From the NCBI RefSeq assembly GCF_001591565.1, contig NZ_BCVD01000008.1, positions 1-53,465 on the forward strand: 53,465 nucleotides of DNA. Direction: 5' to 3'. Origin of the DNA: Priestia flexa NBRC 15715 (GTDB lineage: Bacteria > Bacillota > Bacilli > Bacillales > Bacillaceae_H). Made by a program: the position numbers and the translations under genes. The notes under the pieces are model-generated. The model was not told where the DNA came from and did no database searches. It worked only from the letters and a program-made list of their open reading frames with translations. Shown piece after piece: positions 1 through 8,002 of this stretch (positions within the stretch are counted from its first letter, which is position 1; every line of letters starts with the position of its first letter).

Positions 1-148
1 CTTATTATTCAATCCGTTTTGTTGAACAAAACAGTAATCTCATTTATTATAGGGACTACTAACAAATTTGTTTATAACCATTAGTAAATACAATCGATCA
101 TACTAAGTGATGAAAACATATAGACGAAGTGATAAAGGAGATTATAGG

Positions 149-1405
149 ATGACGAAATTAGATCGTGCTATACGATATGTAGAGGAAAATGAAGTTGAAA
201 AAGGGTTAGCGCTTATCAATGAGCTGAAGCATGAAGCAACCGACGAAGAAAAGTTTCTAATGGTTGAGCAGCTTCACGAATGGGGACTTGTAAATGAAGC
301 GTTACCTTTAGTAGACGAGTTAATTAAGAAGTATCCATCCGAAGGTGAGCTCCATTTATTAAAAGCAGAGATTTTAATTGATTTAGAGGAAGAAGAAGAG
401 GCTATTCACATCTTAAGTCAAGTAGCAACGACTGACTCAAATTACGTAGCAGCTTTAATCTTGATGGCGGATTTATACCAAATGCAAGGTTTAACGGAAG
501 TAAGTGAGCAAAAGCTACTTGAAGCAAAACGCCTATTGCCAACTGAAAAAGTAATTGATTTTGCACTAGGTGAATTCTACAGCAGTCAAGGAATGTATCA
601 GCAATCTATTCCTTATTTTGAAGAGGTATTAAAAACAGATAAAGAACTAAATGGAATTGACTTAAGACAGCGTCTGGCAGAAAGTTTAAGCGGAGTTGGG
701 AAATTCGAAGAGGCTCTACCGTATTTTCATGATGCGTTACAAGACAAGCTAGAAATCAACACGTTATTCGAATATGCATTTTCAGCGTATCAAGCTGGGC
801 ATTATCAAACAGCTATTGAGAAGTTTGTAGAGTTAAAAGAGTTAGATCCTCAATACCATTCTTTGTATTTATATTTAGCAAAATCATACGAGCACGAAGA
901 GTTGCTTGAAGAAGCTGCAGCTGCAGTCAATGAAGGAATTTCTCAAGATGAATTTCAAAAAGAACTTTATTTCTTTAAAGGGAAAATTGCGTTGAAGCGC
1001 GGTATAGAAGAAGAGGCAGAAGCTGCTTTTAAACAAGCCATTGCATTGGATCCGGGATATGTTGAAGCAATTTTAACATTATCTAAGCTATATATGAGCC
1101 AGGAGAAATATGAAGAAGTCATTGAGTTAATTACCCATGCTAATGAATACAATGAGCATGACCCAAACTTTGACTGGGATTTGGCAAAAGCTTATCAGGA
1201 AACGGAAGAATATGAAAAAGCAGCAACTCATTATGAAGCAGCATCTCGCGTTTTCTTAGATGAATATGCGTTTCTTGAAGAGTACGGCTATTTCCTACTG
1301 GAAGAAGGAAATAGAGAAAAAGCCAAAGAAATGTTTAAAAAATTACTAGTCTTAGATCCATCATCAGTTGAAATTCAAGACATATTATTTCAACTGGAAG
1401 AATAA
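149..1405 (+). CDS. ypiA: TPR-repeat protein YpiA
   Basis: A 418-residue soluble protein built almost entirely of tetratricopeptide repeats: helical pairs with TPR spacing (for example AAFKQAIALDPGYVEAI near the middle and YEKAATHYEAASRVFLDEY toward the end) recur through the whole length. TPR proteins are protein-interaction scaffolds; no enzymatic domain is visible. The start is the ATG preceded by AAAGGAG at 134-140 with 8-nt spacing; an in-frame upstream ATG at 107 has no comparable ribosome-binding site. It heads the ypiA-ypiB-ypiF group upstream of the qcr operon, the same order as in Bacillus subtilis. The precise partner is not known to me. Identification by order, length and sequence is firm; role is not. 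Confidence 0.9.
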   Translation: MTKLDRAIRYVEENEVEKGLALINELKHEATDEEKFLMVEQLHEWGLVNEALPLVDELIKKYPSEGELHLLKAEILIDLEEEEEAIHILSQVATTDSNYVAALILMADLYQMQGLTEVSEQKLLEAKRLLPTEKVIDFALGEFYSSQGMYQQSIPYFEEVLKTDKELNGIDLRQRLAESLSGVGKFEEALPYFHDALQDKLEINTLFEYAFSAYQAGHYQTAIEKFVELKELDPQYHSLYLYLAKSYEHEELLEEAAAAVNEGISQDEFQKELYFFKGKIALKRGIEEEAEAAFKQAIALDPGYVEAILTLSKLYMSQEKYEEVIELITHANEYNEHDPNFDWDLAKAYQETEEYEKAATHYEAASRVFLDEYAFLEEYGYFLLEEGNREKAKEMFKKLLVLDPSSVEIQDILFQLEE

Positions 1406-1458
1406 ATAATAGTTCAAAGGATTTTCTAATTGTCATGTGGAATATTAATCTGTAAAAG

Positions 1459-1485
1459 GTGTTTAAGACCTGTGATTAAACACAG
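1459..1485 (+). promoter_or_regulatory. Alternative hairpins in the ypiB leader
   Basis: Just upstream of the ypiB ribosome-binding site, GTGTTTAA (1459-1466) and TTAAACAC (1476-1483) are perfect inverted repeats. A second, mutually exclusive stem CTGTG/CACAG (1470-1474 with 1481-1485) overlaps the right arm. No T-run follows, so it is not an intrinsic terminator. It could be an operator or an RNA structure near the translation start. Function is unassigned. Confidence 0.4.
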
Positions 1486-1502
1486 AGGAGGGAAGTGAGA
1501 CT

Positions 1503-2051
1503 ATGACGACCCCTGTTACTGTCAACGAAAAGAAAGAATTTGTTCGCTGGTTTTTAACAAATTATCAATTGAAACGCCGAGAATGTGTATGGATTTTAAA
1601 CTATTTAATGAGTCATGATCAACTGATGCAGCGCGTTCACTTCGTAGAGCAAGCGCAGTTTTGTCCTCGAGGAATGGTCATGTCAACACATTGTGTAGAA
1701 GACCCACCGTTTCGCTTTTATAAAGAAAACATCATGACAACGGATGCGGAAAAATCATTTCATGATATTCGATTAAATCGTGATGAAGACATTTATATTC
1801 AGCTTAATTTTCGCTCATTATATTCATCAACACAATATGTTGCGGTGTTAGAAGAAAACCCATATATGCCCAAAACAGTGCAAACAAATGAAAAGGATCG
1901 GCTCTTTGCAGAGCAAGTGTTGGAACAGTCCATTCAACGCTTCCAACGTTCAAAGGTTATGGAGCTAATTGATAAAGCATTAGACGAAAATAACAGAGAA
2001 GAATTTGAGCGTCTAACGACATATTTAAATAAGCATTACCAAGCAAAATAA
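1503..2051 (+). CDS. ypiB: UPF0302 family protein YpiB
   Basis: A 182-residue cytosolic protein of the UPF0302/YpiB family, close to the usual ~180 residues. The N-terminal region is basic and aromatic ([20 protein letters not shown]) and the C-terminal third is charged and helical ([20 protein letters not shown]). No catalytic motif is apparent. It starts at ATG with GAGGAGGG upstream. It lies 97 nt after ypiA and is followed by a strong terminator at 2055-2097, so ypiA-ypiB form a transcription unit separate from ypiF and qcr. The biochemical function is unknown to me; the family assignment comes from sequence and neighbourhood. Confidence 0.88.
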   Translation: MTTPVTVNEKKEFVRWFLTNYQLKRRECVWILNYLMSHDQLMQRVHFVEQAQFCPRGMVMSTHCVEDPPFRFYKENIMTTDAEKSFHDIRLNRDEDIYIQLNFRSLYSSTQYVAVLEENPYMPKTVQTNEKDRLFAEQVLEQSIQRFQRSKVMELIDKALDENNREEFERLTTYLNKHYQAK

Positions 2052-2054
2052 TTC

Positions 2055-2097
2055 AAAAAGAGATTGGCTACAGTAGCAGTAAAGTCAATCTCTTTTT
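2055..2097 (+). terminator. Intrinsic terminator after ypiB
   Basis: Perfect 12-bp stem AAAAAGAGATTG / CAATCTCTTTTT with a 19-nt loop; the right arm ends in a T-run. It is symmetrical enough to act in both directions. Confidence 0.85.
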
Positions 2098-2142
2098 CCA
2101 TATGTAAAAAGAGATGTACAGCAATGACGGGGTGAAATGTAA

Positions 2143-2601
2143 ATGAAATGGCATGTGAAAGACGTTGAATTATATCTACAATCTAAAGAATATGTAGATT
2201 CAATTATTATTCCGCTGATTCCAATTGATTTTGGAGCAGCCATGAAAACAACCGCAGCAATGAACGAGTACACAACGATTATTACATCAGAATTAGAAAG
2301 ACAATTTAAAGGACGAGTTCTACTAGCACCAAGTTTTACATACTTAAAGCAATTAGGAGCTCAACATGCTCTCAAGAATCTGATAGATTGGAAGAATCAA
2401 GTGAGTATTAGCGAGACAAAGCATATTTTTTTCTTAACGAATGACCGTGACTGGATTGCTTATGATCAAGAGCTAGAATCAAAGTTAATATGGATTCCAA
2501 CGCTTCCTTTAGAGCATATGGAAGAAGCTCATAAGCAAAGAGTAGTTGCAAATCAAATTGAACAAATTATTCCAGATTTCTTGGAAAAGTGGAAAAGCTA
2601 A
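2143..2601 (+). CDS. ypiF: YpiF (DUF2487 family)
   Basis: A 152-residue protein matching YpiF, a DUF2487 member typically encoded immediately before qcrA in Bacillus. There are no membrane segments or recognisable catalytic residues; the fold looks alpha/beta, with hydrophobic stretches such as SIIIPLIPIDFG near residues 20-31 and HIFFLTNDRDWIAY near residues 95-108. The start is ATG behind GGGGTG. A terminator upstream and a promoter downstream at 2695-2723 suggest it is expressed separately from the reductase operon. No function can be given from sequence. Confidence 0.85.
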   Translation: MKWHVKDVELYLQSKEYVDSIIIPLIPIDFGAAMKTTAAMNEYTTIITSELERQFKGRVLLAPSFTYLKQLGAQHALKNLIDWKNQVSISETKHIFFLTNDRDWIAYDQELESKLIWIPTLPLEHMEEAHKQRVVANQIEQIIPDFLEKWKS

Positions 2602-2694
2602 ACCTTAATAAGATAAGAATGGAAGCGTAAACAAAAAATAACCAAAAAATTTAGAAAAATAAAGGTTATTTCCATGTTTTAGGGGTTGCTTATA

Positions 2695-2723
2695 TTGACC
2701 TTGCATGCATATTGATATATCAT
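2695..2723 (+). promoter_or_regulatory. SigA-type promoter of the qcr operon
   Basis: TTGACC (2695-2700), 17-nt spacer, TATCAT (2718-2723). This is a good housekeeping promoter about 85 nt before the qcrA start codon, in the 207-nt space after ypiF. Confidence 0.65.
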
Positions 2724-2808
2724 GAAAATGTCCTAGTTTAATAGAATAAATCATCATGTTTCCACACTATGTTCAAGGGGCTGAGCTTTTAATAGAGGGG
2801 GGAATATC

Positions 2809-3318
2809 ATGAGTGAGAAAGACCATCGGGTATCAAGACGACAGTTTTTAAACTATACTCTTACTGGTGTAGGAGGGTTTATGGCTGCCGGTATGCTCAT
2901 GCCAATGGTAAGGTTTGCGGTTGATCCAGTGTTGAAAAAAGGGGTAGACCAGGATTTAGTGGCTGTCGCACAAGTGGATGACATCACAGCTGAACCGAAG
3001 CGTGTTGACTTTAAAGTAAATCAAGTTGACGGTTGGCATGAGTCGGAAGAACCGCGTTCAGCTTGGGTTTACAAAGATAAAGATGGAGAAATTGTAGCTC
3101 TATCACCAATTTGTAAGCACTTAGGCTGTACTGTTAACTGGGCTGGTGACAAAGCACATCCAAACCAGTTTTACTGTCCGTGTCATGACGGAAGATATTA
3201 CAAAGACGGAAAGAACGTAGCAGGCACTCCACCGATGGGTCCGCTAGATGGATACGTACAAAAAGTAAAAGATGGTACATTGTATCTTGGAAAAGCCAAA
3301 CCACGGGGAGGGGCATAG
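2809..3318 (+). CDS. qcrA: Menaquinol:cytochrome c reductase, Rieske iron-sulfur subunit QcrA
   Basis: 169 residues. The Rieske [2Fe-2S] ligands are visible: Cys102 and His104 in CKHLGC, and Cys123 and His126 in CPCHDG, with Cys107 and Cys125 placed for the conserved disulfide. The N-terminus has a twin-arginine-like motif (SRRQFLNY) before one hydrophobic anchor (about residues 20-40), so the cluster domain should face outside. It takes an electron from menaquinol in the bc complex. First gene of qcrABC, 3 nt before qcrB, behind a clear SigA promoter. Length and order match Bacillus QcrA; identification is secure. Confidence 0.97.
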   Translation: MSEKDHRVSRRQFLNYTLTGVGGFMAAGMLMPMVRFAVDPVLKKGVDQDLVAVAQVDDITAEPKRVDFKVNQVDGWHESEEPRSAWVYKDKDGEIVALSPICKHLGCTVNWAGDKAHPNQFYCPCHDGRYYKDGKNVAGTPPMGPLDGYVQKVKDGTLYLGKAKPRGGA

Positions 3319-3321
3319 AGC

Positions 3322-3996
3322 ATGCTAAATAAGATCTATGATTGGGTAGACGAGCGGCTTGATATTACCCCATTATGGCGTGATATTGCCGATCATGAAG
3401 TACCTGAACACGTCAATCCAGCTCACCACTTTTCAGCGTTTGTTTATTGTTTTGGTGGCCTGACGTTTTTTGTAACCGTTATTCAAATTTTATCTGGTAT
3501 GTTTTTAACGATGTACTATGTACCGGATATTAAAAATGCATGGGAATCTGTTTATTATTTACAAAATGAAGTTGCATTTGGTCAAATTGTTCGTGGTATG
3601 CATCATTGGGGAGCTAGCCTTGTTATTGTCATGATGTTTCTACATACACTTCGGGTTTTCTTCCAAGGAGCATATAAAAAGCCAAGAGAACTAAACTGGA
3701 TTGTAGGAGTTTTAATCTTTTTCGTTATGTTAGGTTTAGGATTTACAGGCTATTTATTGCCATGGGATATGAAAGCGCTATTTGCTACAAAAGTAGGGCT
3801 ACAAATAGCTGAGTCCACGCCAATTATTGGTCAACAAATAAAAACGTTGTTATCAGGACATCCAGATATTGTTGGTGCCCAGACGCTTACTCGATTCTTT
3901 GCGATTCACGTCTTCTTCTTACCTGGTGCTTTGCTGGGATTAATGGGTGCTCACTTCTTAATGATTCGTAAACAAGGTATTTCTGGTCCACTATAA
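3322..3996 (+). CDS. qcrB: Menaquinol:cytochrome c reductase, cytochrome b subunit QcrB
   Basis: 224 residues with four membrane helices, the cytochrome b6-type half of cytochrome b. Paired histidines in helices 2 and 4 (MHHWGAS, FLHTLR, FFAIHVFFLPG, GAHFLM) ligate the two b hemes. Cys43 (FVYCFGG) corresponds to the residue that binds an extra heme covalently in Bacillus QcrB and in chloroplast b6. The PWDMKA stretch near residue 145 fits the quinone-site region. It forms a split cytochrome b with QcrC. The gene follows qcrA by 3 nt and precedes qcrC by 57 nt. Confidence 0.97.
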   Translation: MLNKIYDWVDERLDITPLWRDIADHEVPEHVNPAHHFSAFVYCFGGLTFFVTVIQILSGMFLTMYYVPDIKNAWESVYYLQNEVAFGQIVRGMHHWGASLVIVMMFLHTLRVFFQGAYKKPRELNWIVGVLIFFVMLGLGFTGYLLPWDMKALFATKVGLQIAESTPIIGQQIKTLLSGHPDIVGAQTLTRFFAIHVFFLPGALLGLMGAHFLMIRKQGISGPL

Positions 3997-4053
3997 GTTA
4001 AAAAATTTAATTTATATGTGAGAAATATGTGAAGAAAGGGAGGGAGAATCGGC

Positions 4054-4824
4054 ATGCATCGTGGTAAAGGGATGAAATTCGTCGGTGACTCACGTGTACC
4101 TGCTGAAAGAAAACCGAATATTCCAAAAGACTATTCGGAATTTCCAGGTAAAACGGAAGCATTTTGGCCAAACTTTTTATTAAAGGAATGGATGGTAGGT
4201 GCGGTCTTTTTAATTGGTTATCTTTGTTTAACTATCGCGCATCCTTCTCCATTGGAGCGGATTGCAGATCCGACTGACACGGGATACCTGCCATTACCAG
4301 ACTGGTATTTCTTGTTTTTATACCAGCTTTTAAAGTATACGTATGCTTCAGGTCCATATAACGCTATTGGAGCCTTTATTATTCCAGGTATCGCTTTTGG
4401 TGCGCTCATGCTTGCACCGTTTCTTGATCGAGGTCCTGAAAGAAGGCCAGCAAAGCGCCCGCTAGCAACAGGCTTTATGTTATTAGGAGTAGCCGCGGTA
4501 TTTTACTTAACGTGGGAGTCAGTTGTAAGTGTAGATTGGGAAGCAAAAGAAGCTCAGGGGGAAATCCGTGAAGAAGTAGCGATTGATACGGAAGCAGACG
4601 GCTACAAAATTATGCAAGAGCAGACGTGCTTAACCTGTCATGGTGAAAATCTTCAGGGAGGACCTGCAGCGCCAGCGCTAACAGGATTAGATTTATCTGC
4701 TGAAGAAATCGCAGATATTGCTAAAAATGGTCAAGGTAGTATGCCCGCTGGCATTTTTAAAGGTTCGGATGAGGAGTTAAAGACGCTGTCTGAGTTTATA
4801 GCAAATATAGGGAAAGAAGAATAA
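4054..4824 (+). CDS. qcrC: Menaquinol:cytochrome c reductase, subunit IV/cytochrome c fusion QcrC
   Basis: 256 residues. Residues 1-160 resemble subunit IV of b6f complexes, with three membrane helices and a PDWYFLFLYQLLKY quinol-site motif. Residues about 180-256 are a cytochrome c domain with heme site CLTCH (Cys192, Cys195, His196) and a likely Met ligand in GSMPAG. The fusion makes this the bc-complex type found in Bacillus, where the c heme is part of the reductase. Last gene of qcrABC, followed by a strong terminator. Its start is ATG behind GGGAGGGAG. Confidence 0.96.
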   Translation: MHRGKGMKFVGDSRVPAERKPNIPKDYSEFPGKTEAFWPNFLLKEWMVGAVFLIGYLCLTIAHPSPLERIADPTDTGYLPLPDWYFLFLYQLLKYTYASGPYNAIGAFIIPGIAFGALMLAPFLDRGPERRPAKRPLATGFMLLGVAAVFYLTWESVVSVDWEAKEAQGEIREEVAIDTEADGYKIMQEQTCLTCHGENLQGGPAAPALTGLDLSAEEIADIAKNGQGSMPAGIFKGSDEELKTLSEFIANIGKEE

Positions 4825-4869
4825 AAAAATACCTATTTATAGCTTCGCTATGAATAGGTATTTTTTTTT
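4824..4869 (+). terminator. Terminator of qcrABC
   Basis: AATACCTATTTATAG and CTATGAATAGGTATT form a long stem (one G-T pair) around the loop CTTCG, followed by nine Ts. Confidence 0.9.
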
Positions 4870-4943
4870 ATGGAAAATAACTTTATAATGATGAAGAAAT
4901 TGTCATATCGTAATTCATATGAAGCGAAAGAGAGGTGTTCACG

Positions 4944-5546
4944 TTGAGTTGGTTTTGGTATACGTTAAAAGATAAGCGTTTTTTAACATTTTTACTAATC
5001 GTCAACATCTTGGGAACAATCTATGGTTATATTTGGTATGGGAATCAGCTGTCACAAACTCCTGCTCGTTTCCTTTTGTTTGTTCCAGATAGTCCGACAG
5101 CAAGCTTGTTTTTTGTTATTGTTTTAATTGGTTTTTTATTAAAAAAACAACTTCCACTATTTGAAGCTTTAGCAATGATTACGCTATTTAAATATGGAAT
5201 TTGGGCAGTTGTAATGAATCTCCTTGTCTATTTGACAACAGGGCAAATGGATGCCATCATGCTTATGCTTATGGGATCACACGGTGCTATGGCTGTTCAA
5301 GGTTTATTGTATTCACCGTTTTACAGAATTAAGCTTTGGCATTTAGCAATTGCGGCTGTTTGGACTTTACATAATGACATTATCGACTATGTGTTTTTTA
5401 TGATGCCAAGGTATAGCATGCTAAATGACTATATCCCTCAAATTGGTTACTTTACGTTTTGGTTGAGCATCTTTTCAATTTTGTTAGCATACATATTAGC
5501 GGTTTTACCGCTTCAAAAAAAACAGCATGCTTATGAAAAAAATTAA
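4944..5546 (+). CDS. ypjA: DUF1405 membrane protein YpjA
   Basis: About 200 residues with six predicted membrane helices (for example FLTFLLIVNILGTIYGYI, LFFVIVLIGFLLKK, FWLSIFSILLAYILAVLPL). It belongs to the DUF1405/YpjA family, which follows qcrC in Bacillus. TTG 4944 is chosen as start because AGAGG at 4931-4935 sits 8 nt upstream; a GTG at 4935 would overlap that site. The role is unknown; conserved linkage to qcr suggests a membrane or respiratory connection, an inference only. It is the last gene of the ypi/qcr block before ylb genes begin. Confidence 0.87.
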   Translation: MSWFWYTLKDKRFLTFLLIVNILGTIYGYIWYGNQLSQTPARFLLFVPDSPTASLFFVIVLIGFLLKKQLPLFEALAMITLFKYGIWAVVMNLLVYLTTGQMDAIMLMLMGSHGAMAVQGLLYSPFYRIKLWHLAIAAVWTLHNDIIDYVFFMMPRYSMLNDYIPQIGYFTFWLSIFSILLAYILAVLPLQKKQHAYEKN

Positions 5547-5616
5547 AAAATAGGCGAACCAAACAAGCCCTCATATTCTACACTATAGTAGGCTAATATG
5601 TATGAGGTGAGTGACT

Positions 5617-6030
5617 GTGAATGAGACAAAACGAGAGGTTCATCCATCTGTTGTAGAATTTAAAAACTTTGTTAAAGCACATCCGAAGCTAGTGGAAGAA
5701 GTTCGAACGCAAAGAAAAACGTGGAAAGAGCTATATGAAGACTGGTACTTATTCGGGGCTGAAGATTCCATATGGGATACTTATCGCTCTGAAGATGAGA
5801 AAACAGAACCAGAGACGGCAGAAGAAGCAGAGAGTAAAAAAGACATCATGTCCACAATTGTATCATCCTTCAAAAATATGGACTTAGATCAAATGCAAAA
5901 TCATATCACAAATATTAATTCAGCCATTACCAATATCCAGCAGGTGTTGCAGCAATTTCAATCACCAAAATCATTAACGCACAGCACGCCATCTGGTCCA
6001 AGAAATCCATTTGGCTTTCGGAAGGACTAG
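5617..6030 (+). CDS. ylbD: Spore coat-associated protein YlbD
   Basis: A 137-residue hydrophilic acidic protein of the YlbD family, recognised from the N-terminal HPSVVEFKNFVKAHPKL and the WKELYEDWYLFGAED stretch. YlbD is described as a spore coat protein in B. subtilis. The C-terminal half is low-complexity and Gln/Asn-rich, with a predicted amphipathic helix. GTG 5617 has better spacing from GAGGTG (5604-5609) than GTG 5611, though either is possible. A CATATTCTA sequence at 5572-5580 fits a mother-cell sigma -10 but lacks a convincing -35. It is 6 nt from ylbE and probably co-transcribed. Confidence 0.85.
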   Translation: MNETKREVHPSVVEFKNFVKAHPKLVEEVRTQRKTWKELYEDWYLFGAEDSIWDTYRSEDEKTEPETAEEAESKKDIMSTIVSSFKNMDLDQMQNHITNINSAITNIQQVLQQFQSPKSLTHSTPSGPRNPFGFRKD

Positions 6031-6036
6031 GAGATT

Positions 6037-6273
6037 ATGCGGGAAGATGTATATGAGTATATCCGCTCTAAGCCAAAACTGAATGAATTCATTCGGGAGC
6101 AGCCGATGTGGTATCGTCGCTTGACAAGAAACCCAGATGAATTAGAAAAGTTTGACTTAGAGTCAAAAACCTATTATAAGCAGACGATTCCTCATAAAGT
6201 TGAAAAATTTTCAAACTCTATTCAGATGGCAAACATGATGTTTCACATGTTTCAGTCGATGAGAAATCAATAA
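6037..6273 (+). CDS. ylbE: YlbE-like protein
   Basis: 78 residues, rich in charged and aromatic residues (KLNEFIREQPMWYRRLTRNP), matching the YlbE family next to ylbD. There is no signal peptide or membrane helix. It begins at ATG 6037, 6 nt after ylbD, with AGGAGA as ribosome-binding site, and is followed by a terminator. Co-transcription with a coat gene suggests a sporulation role, but no activity is known to me. Confidence 0.85.
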   Translation: MREDVYEYIRSKPKLNEFIREQPMWYRRLTRNPDELEKFDLESKTYYKQTIPHKVEKFSNSIQMANMMFHMFQSMRNQ

Positions 6274-6281
6274 TTTGTTAG

Positions 6282-6309
6282 AAAGCTTCGTCTTTGCGAA
6301 GCTTTTTTT
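6282..6309 (+). terminator. Terminator of ylbDE
   Basis: AAAGCTTCG / CGAAGCTTT stem with loop TCTTTG, followed by a run of Ts. Confidence 0.88.
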
Positions 6310-6369
6310 GAGTAAAAAAGAACCCTAGTGCGAAAGCTAAGCATAAAACATTTGCAAAGGATGATCTGA

Positions 6370-6759
6370 ATGCGTGTTATATTATGCTTGCTAGCTTGTA
6401 TCTTTTCACTTGTAGGGTGTCAGAATGATAAGCCAAAGCCGGAAACAAATAAAGAAATGGTAAGCTTTTCAGGCCAAGCTGCCATGGAAACGATAGGTAC
6501 AGAGAAACAATTAGTAGTACATCAGCATGTAAGAGGTGCCAATGTATATGTGGAATGTATTATTAACGGATTTTCATTTAACGATGGTAACGGTTTTCTT
6601 GAAGTGAAAGTTGACGGTAAAGCAATCAATCCTATTAAGCAAGCTGCTTTTGTCATTAAAGCACTGCCAAAAGGTTCTCATCAAATTACGATTGAGCTGA
6701 TGAAAAATGAGCAAGAAAGTTACGATTTAAAAGAATCTTTTACAATTAAAATTGTATAA
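6370..6759 (+). CDS. Small predicted lipoprotein, family not recognised
   Basis: 129 residues with a lipoprotein signal: hydrophobic core VILCLLACIFSLVG and lipobox SLVGC, giving a diacylated Cys at residue 17. The mature part is about 110 residues of alternating hydrophobic/polar strands (VYVECIINGFSFNDGNGF, QITIELMKNEQESYDL), which looks like a beta-sandwich, possibly Ig-like (inference). Between ylbE and ylbF, B. subtilis has no gene as far as I recall. It sits between two intrinsic terminators, so it is a single-gene unit. ATG 6370 has AAAGGATG upstream. The protein should be anchored outside the membrane; no ligand or enzyme motif is visible. Confidence 0.75.
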   Translation: MRVILCLLACIFSLVGCQNDKPKPETNKEMVSFSGQAAMETIGTEKQLVVHQHVRGANVYVECIINGFSFNDGNGFLEVKVDGKAINPIKQAAFVIKALPKGSHQITIELMKNEQESYDLKESFTIKIV

Positions 6760-6762
6760 ATG

Positions 6763-6799
6763 AAAAGAACATGTAATAAAATGTTGCATGTTCTTTTTC
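6763..6799 (+). terminator. Terminator after the lipoprotein gene
   Basis: AAAAGAACATG / CATGTTCTTTT perfect 11-bp stem followed by a T-rich tract. Confidence 0.85.
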
Positions 6800-6847
6800 T
6801 TTTGAAACTGAAACATGATAAGATAAAGCAGGAGGTGTATATTTACG

Positions 6848-7294
6848 ATGCTCACAACAATGAGAACAATTGAGCTACTTGATGAGTCTGATGCGCTAGC
6901 AAATATGGTTTTGCATTCGGACGTAGCTGAACATTATCGCGAATGTTTAAATAGATTAAATAAAGACACAGAAGCACAGAAATTAATTGCTGAATTCGGT
7001 AAAATGAAAGAGCAATACGAAGATGTCCAGCGGTTTGGTAAATATCATCCCGATTATAAATCCATTACAAAGCAAATGCGCGATATTAAGCGCTCTGTAG
7101 ATTTACAGCATACGATTGCTGCGTTTAAAAAAGCGGAAAATGAGCTACAAAAGCTTTTAGATGAGATTAGTGTTATTATTGGACAATCTGTGTCAGAACA
7201 TATAAAAGTTCCAACAGGCAATCCATTTTTCGATACAGGAAGCAGCTGTGGCGGAGGATGTGGAGCCGGTGGAAGCTGTGGCTGTAGCGCTTAA
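6848..7294 (+). CDS. ricF: RicF (YlbF), subunit of the RicAFT complex
   Basis: 148 residues, the YlbF member of the YlbF/YmcA family: a long helical domain (residues about 5-120) and a Cys-rich tail (SSCGGGCGAGGSCGCSA). In B. subtilis, YlbF (RicF), YmcA (RicA) and YaaT (RicT) form a complex that carries two [4Fe-4S] clusters, stimulates mRNA maturation by RNase Y and is needed for competence, biofilm formation and sporulation. The tail Cys residues are the likely cluster ligands. Start ATG 6848 follows AGGAGGTG (6831-6838). Its 3' end lies 3 nt from a convergent gene. Confidence 0.95.
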   Translation: MLTTMRTIELLDESDALANMVLHSDVAEHYRECLNRLNKDTEAQKLIAEFGKMKEQYEDVQRFGKYHPDYKSITKQMRDIKRSVDLQHTIAAFKKAENELQKLLDEISVIIGQSVSEHIKVPTGNPFFDTGSSCGGGCGAGGSCGCSA

Positions 7295-7297
7295 GCG

Positions 7298-7618
7298 TTA
7301 CAACCTCAGTCGCGTACAATCGGTACCGCACACGTTTCCACAACAGAATGATTTTCTTTGAGGAACAAAGAAGCGGTGACGGTAGACGTATATTGAAGTG
7401 GCGTGGCGAACAAACTCCGTTTGCCACGTTACTTTTGCATTTGTGGTAGCTGTCTCAGAGGCTATATGAATCCATTTTTCAATTTGATGCCGATCACCTT
7501 TGCTTGATGTAATGTAAAGGAACGGAACATGCGTAATTTCTTTTTTTTCTACTTGTTCAATTAATTTATTCCTAGTAAAATGAGAAAAAAAGGAAGACCA
7601 AACGTCATCTAACGTCAT
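7298..7618 (-). CDS. Small protein with Cys-rich C-terminus, convergent with ricF
   Basis: 106 residues; I do not recognise a named family. The N-terminal 80 residues are mixed alpha/beta ([20 protein letters not shown]). The C-terminus has a compact cluster, [11 protein letters not shown], resembling CCGNGC-type metal or Fe-S sites seen in small DUF proteins (a resemblance from memory, not a search). ATG 7618 has AGGTGAG about 7 nt upstream on the reverse strand. The stop is 3 nt beyond the ricF stop, and the ATG is 64 nt from ylbG, which reads away from it. The tight convergence and good start signal support a real gene; with ricF also ending in clustered Cys, a shared metal theme is possible. 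Confidence 0.6.
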   Translation of the reverse strand: MTLDDVWSSFFSHFTRNKLIEQVEKKEITHVPFLYITSSKGDRHQIEKWIHIASETATTNAKVTWQTEFVRHATSIYVYRHRFFVPQRKSFCCGNVCGTDCTRLRL

Positions 7619-7682
7619 ACATAACTCACCTACTTCAGTTTCATATAAAACTATTTTAACCTATGTAAAAGGGGAAGCTATT

Positions 7683-7958
7683 ATGTTTGTTAATCGTCAA
7701 GGACTTATTGCATATGTGCATTCTGTGAAGCAAGCAAAAGCACTTCGTAAGTATGGGAATGTACAGTATGTTTCAAGAGAACTAAAATACGTTGTGTTGT
7801 ATTGCAATCAGGATGGAATTGAAAAGACAATGGAGCGTATTCAGTCGCTACCTTTTGTGAAAAAAATATTGCTTTCTTACCGACCAGAATTAAAAACTGA
7901 ATTTGAAAATTCAAAGCCCGATAAAGCAAAAGAGTACGACTACAAGATTGGTATATAA
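7683..7958 (+). CDS. ylbG: UPF0298/DUF2129 protein YlbG
   Basis: 91 residues matching YlbG, a small conserved cytosolic protein of bacilli, staphylococci and lactobacilli. Typical features are an N-terminal [21 protein letters not shown] and the central [14 protein letters not shown] segment with a ferredoxin-like beta-alpha pattern. Start ATG 7683 follows AAAGGGGAAG. In B. subtilis it precedes ylbH (rsmD); here a reverse-strand gene, two lactate genes and csfG come between. The cellular role is not established to my knowledge. Confidence 0.92.
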   Translation: MFVNRQGLIAYVHSVKQAKALRKYGNVQYVSRELKYVVLYCNQDGIEKTMERIQSLPFVKKILLSYRPELKTEFENSKPDKAKEYDYKIGI

Positions 7959-7960
7959 TT

Positions 7961-7993
7961 AAAAGGAATGTTTCTTTGAAACATTCCTTTTTT
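7961..7993 (+). terminator. Bidirectional terminator between ylbG and the reverse-strand gene
   Basis: AAAGGAATGTTTC / GAAACATTCCTTT perfect stem with loop TTT, flanked by A-run on the left and T-run on the right, so it can end both converging units. Confidence 0.88.
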
Positions 7994-8002
7994 TATGTAT
8001 GT

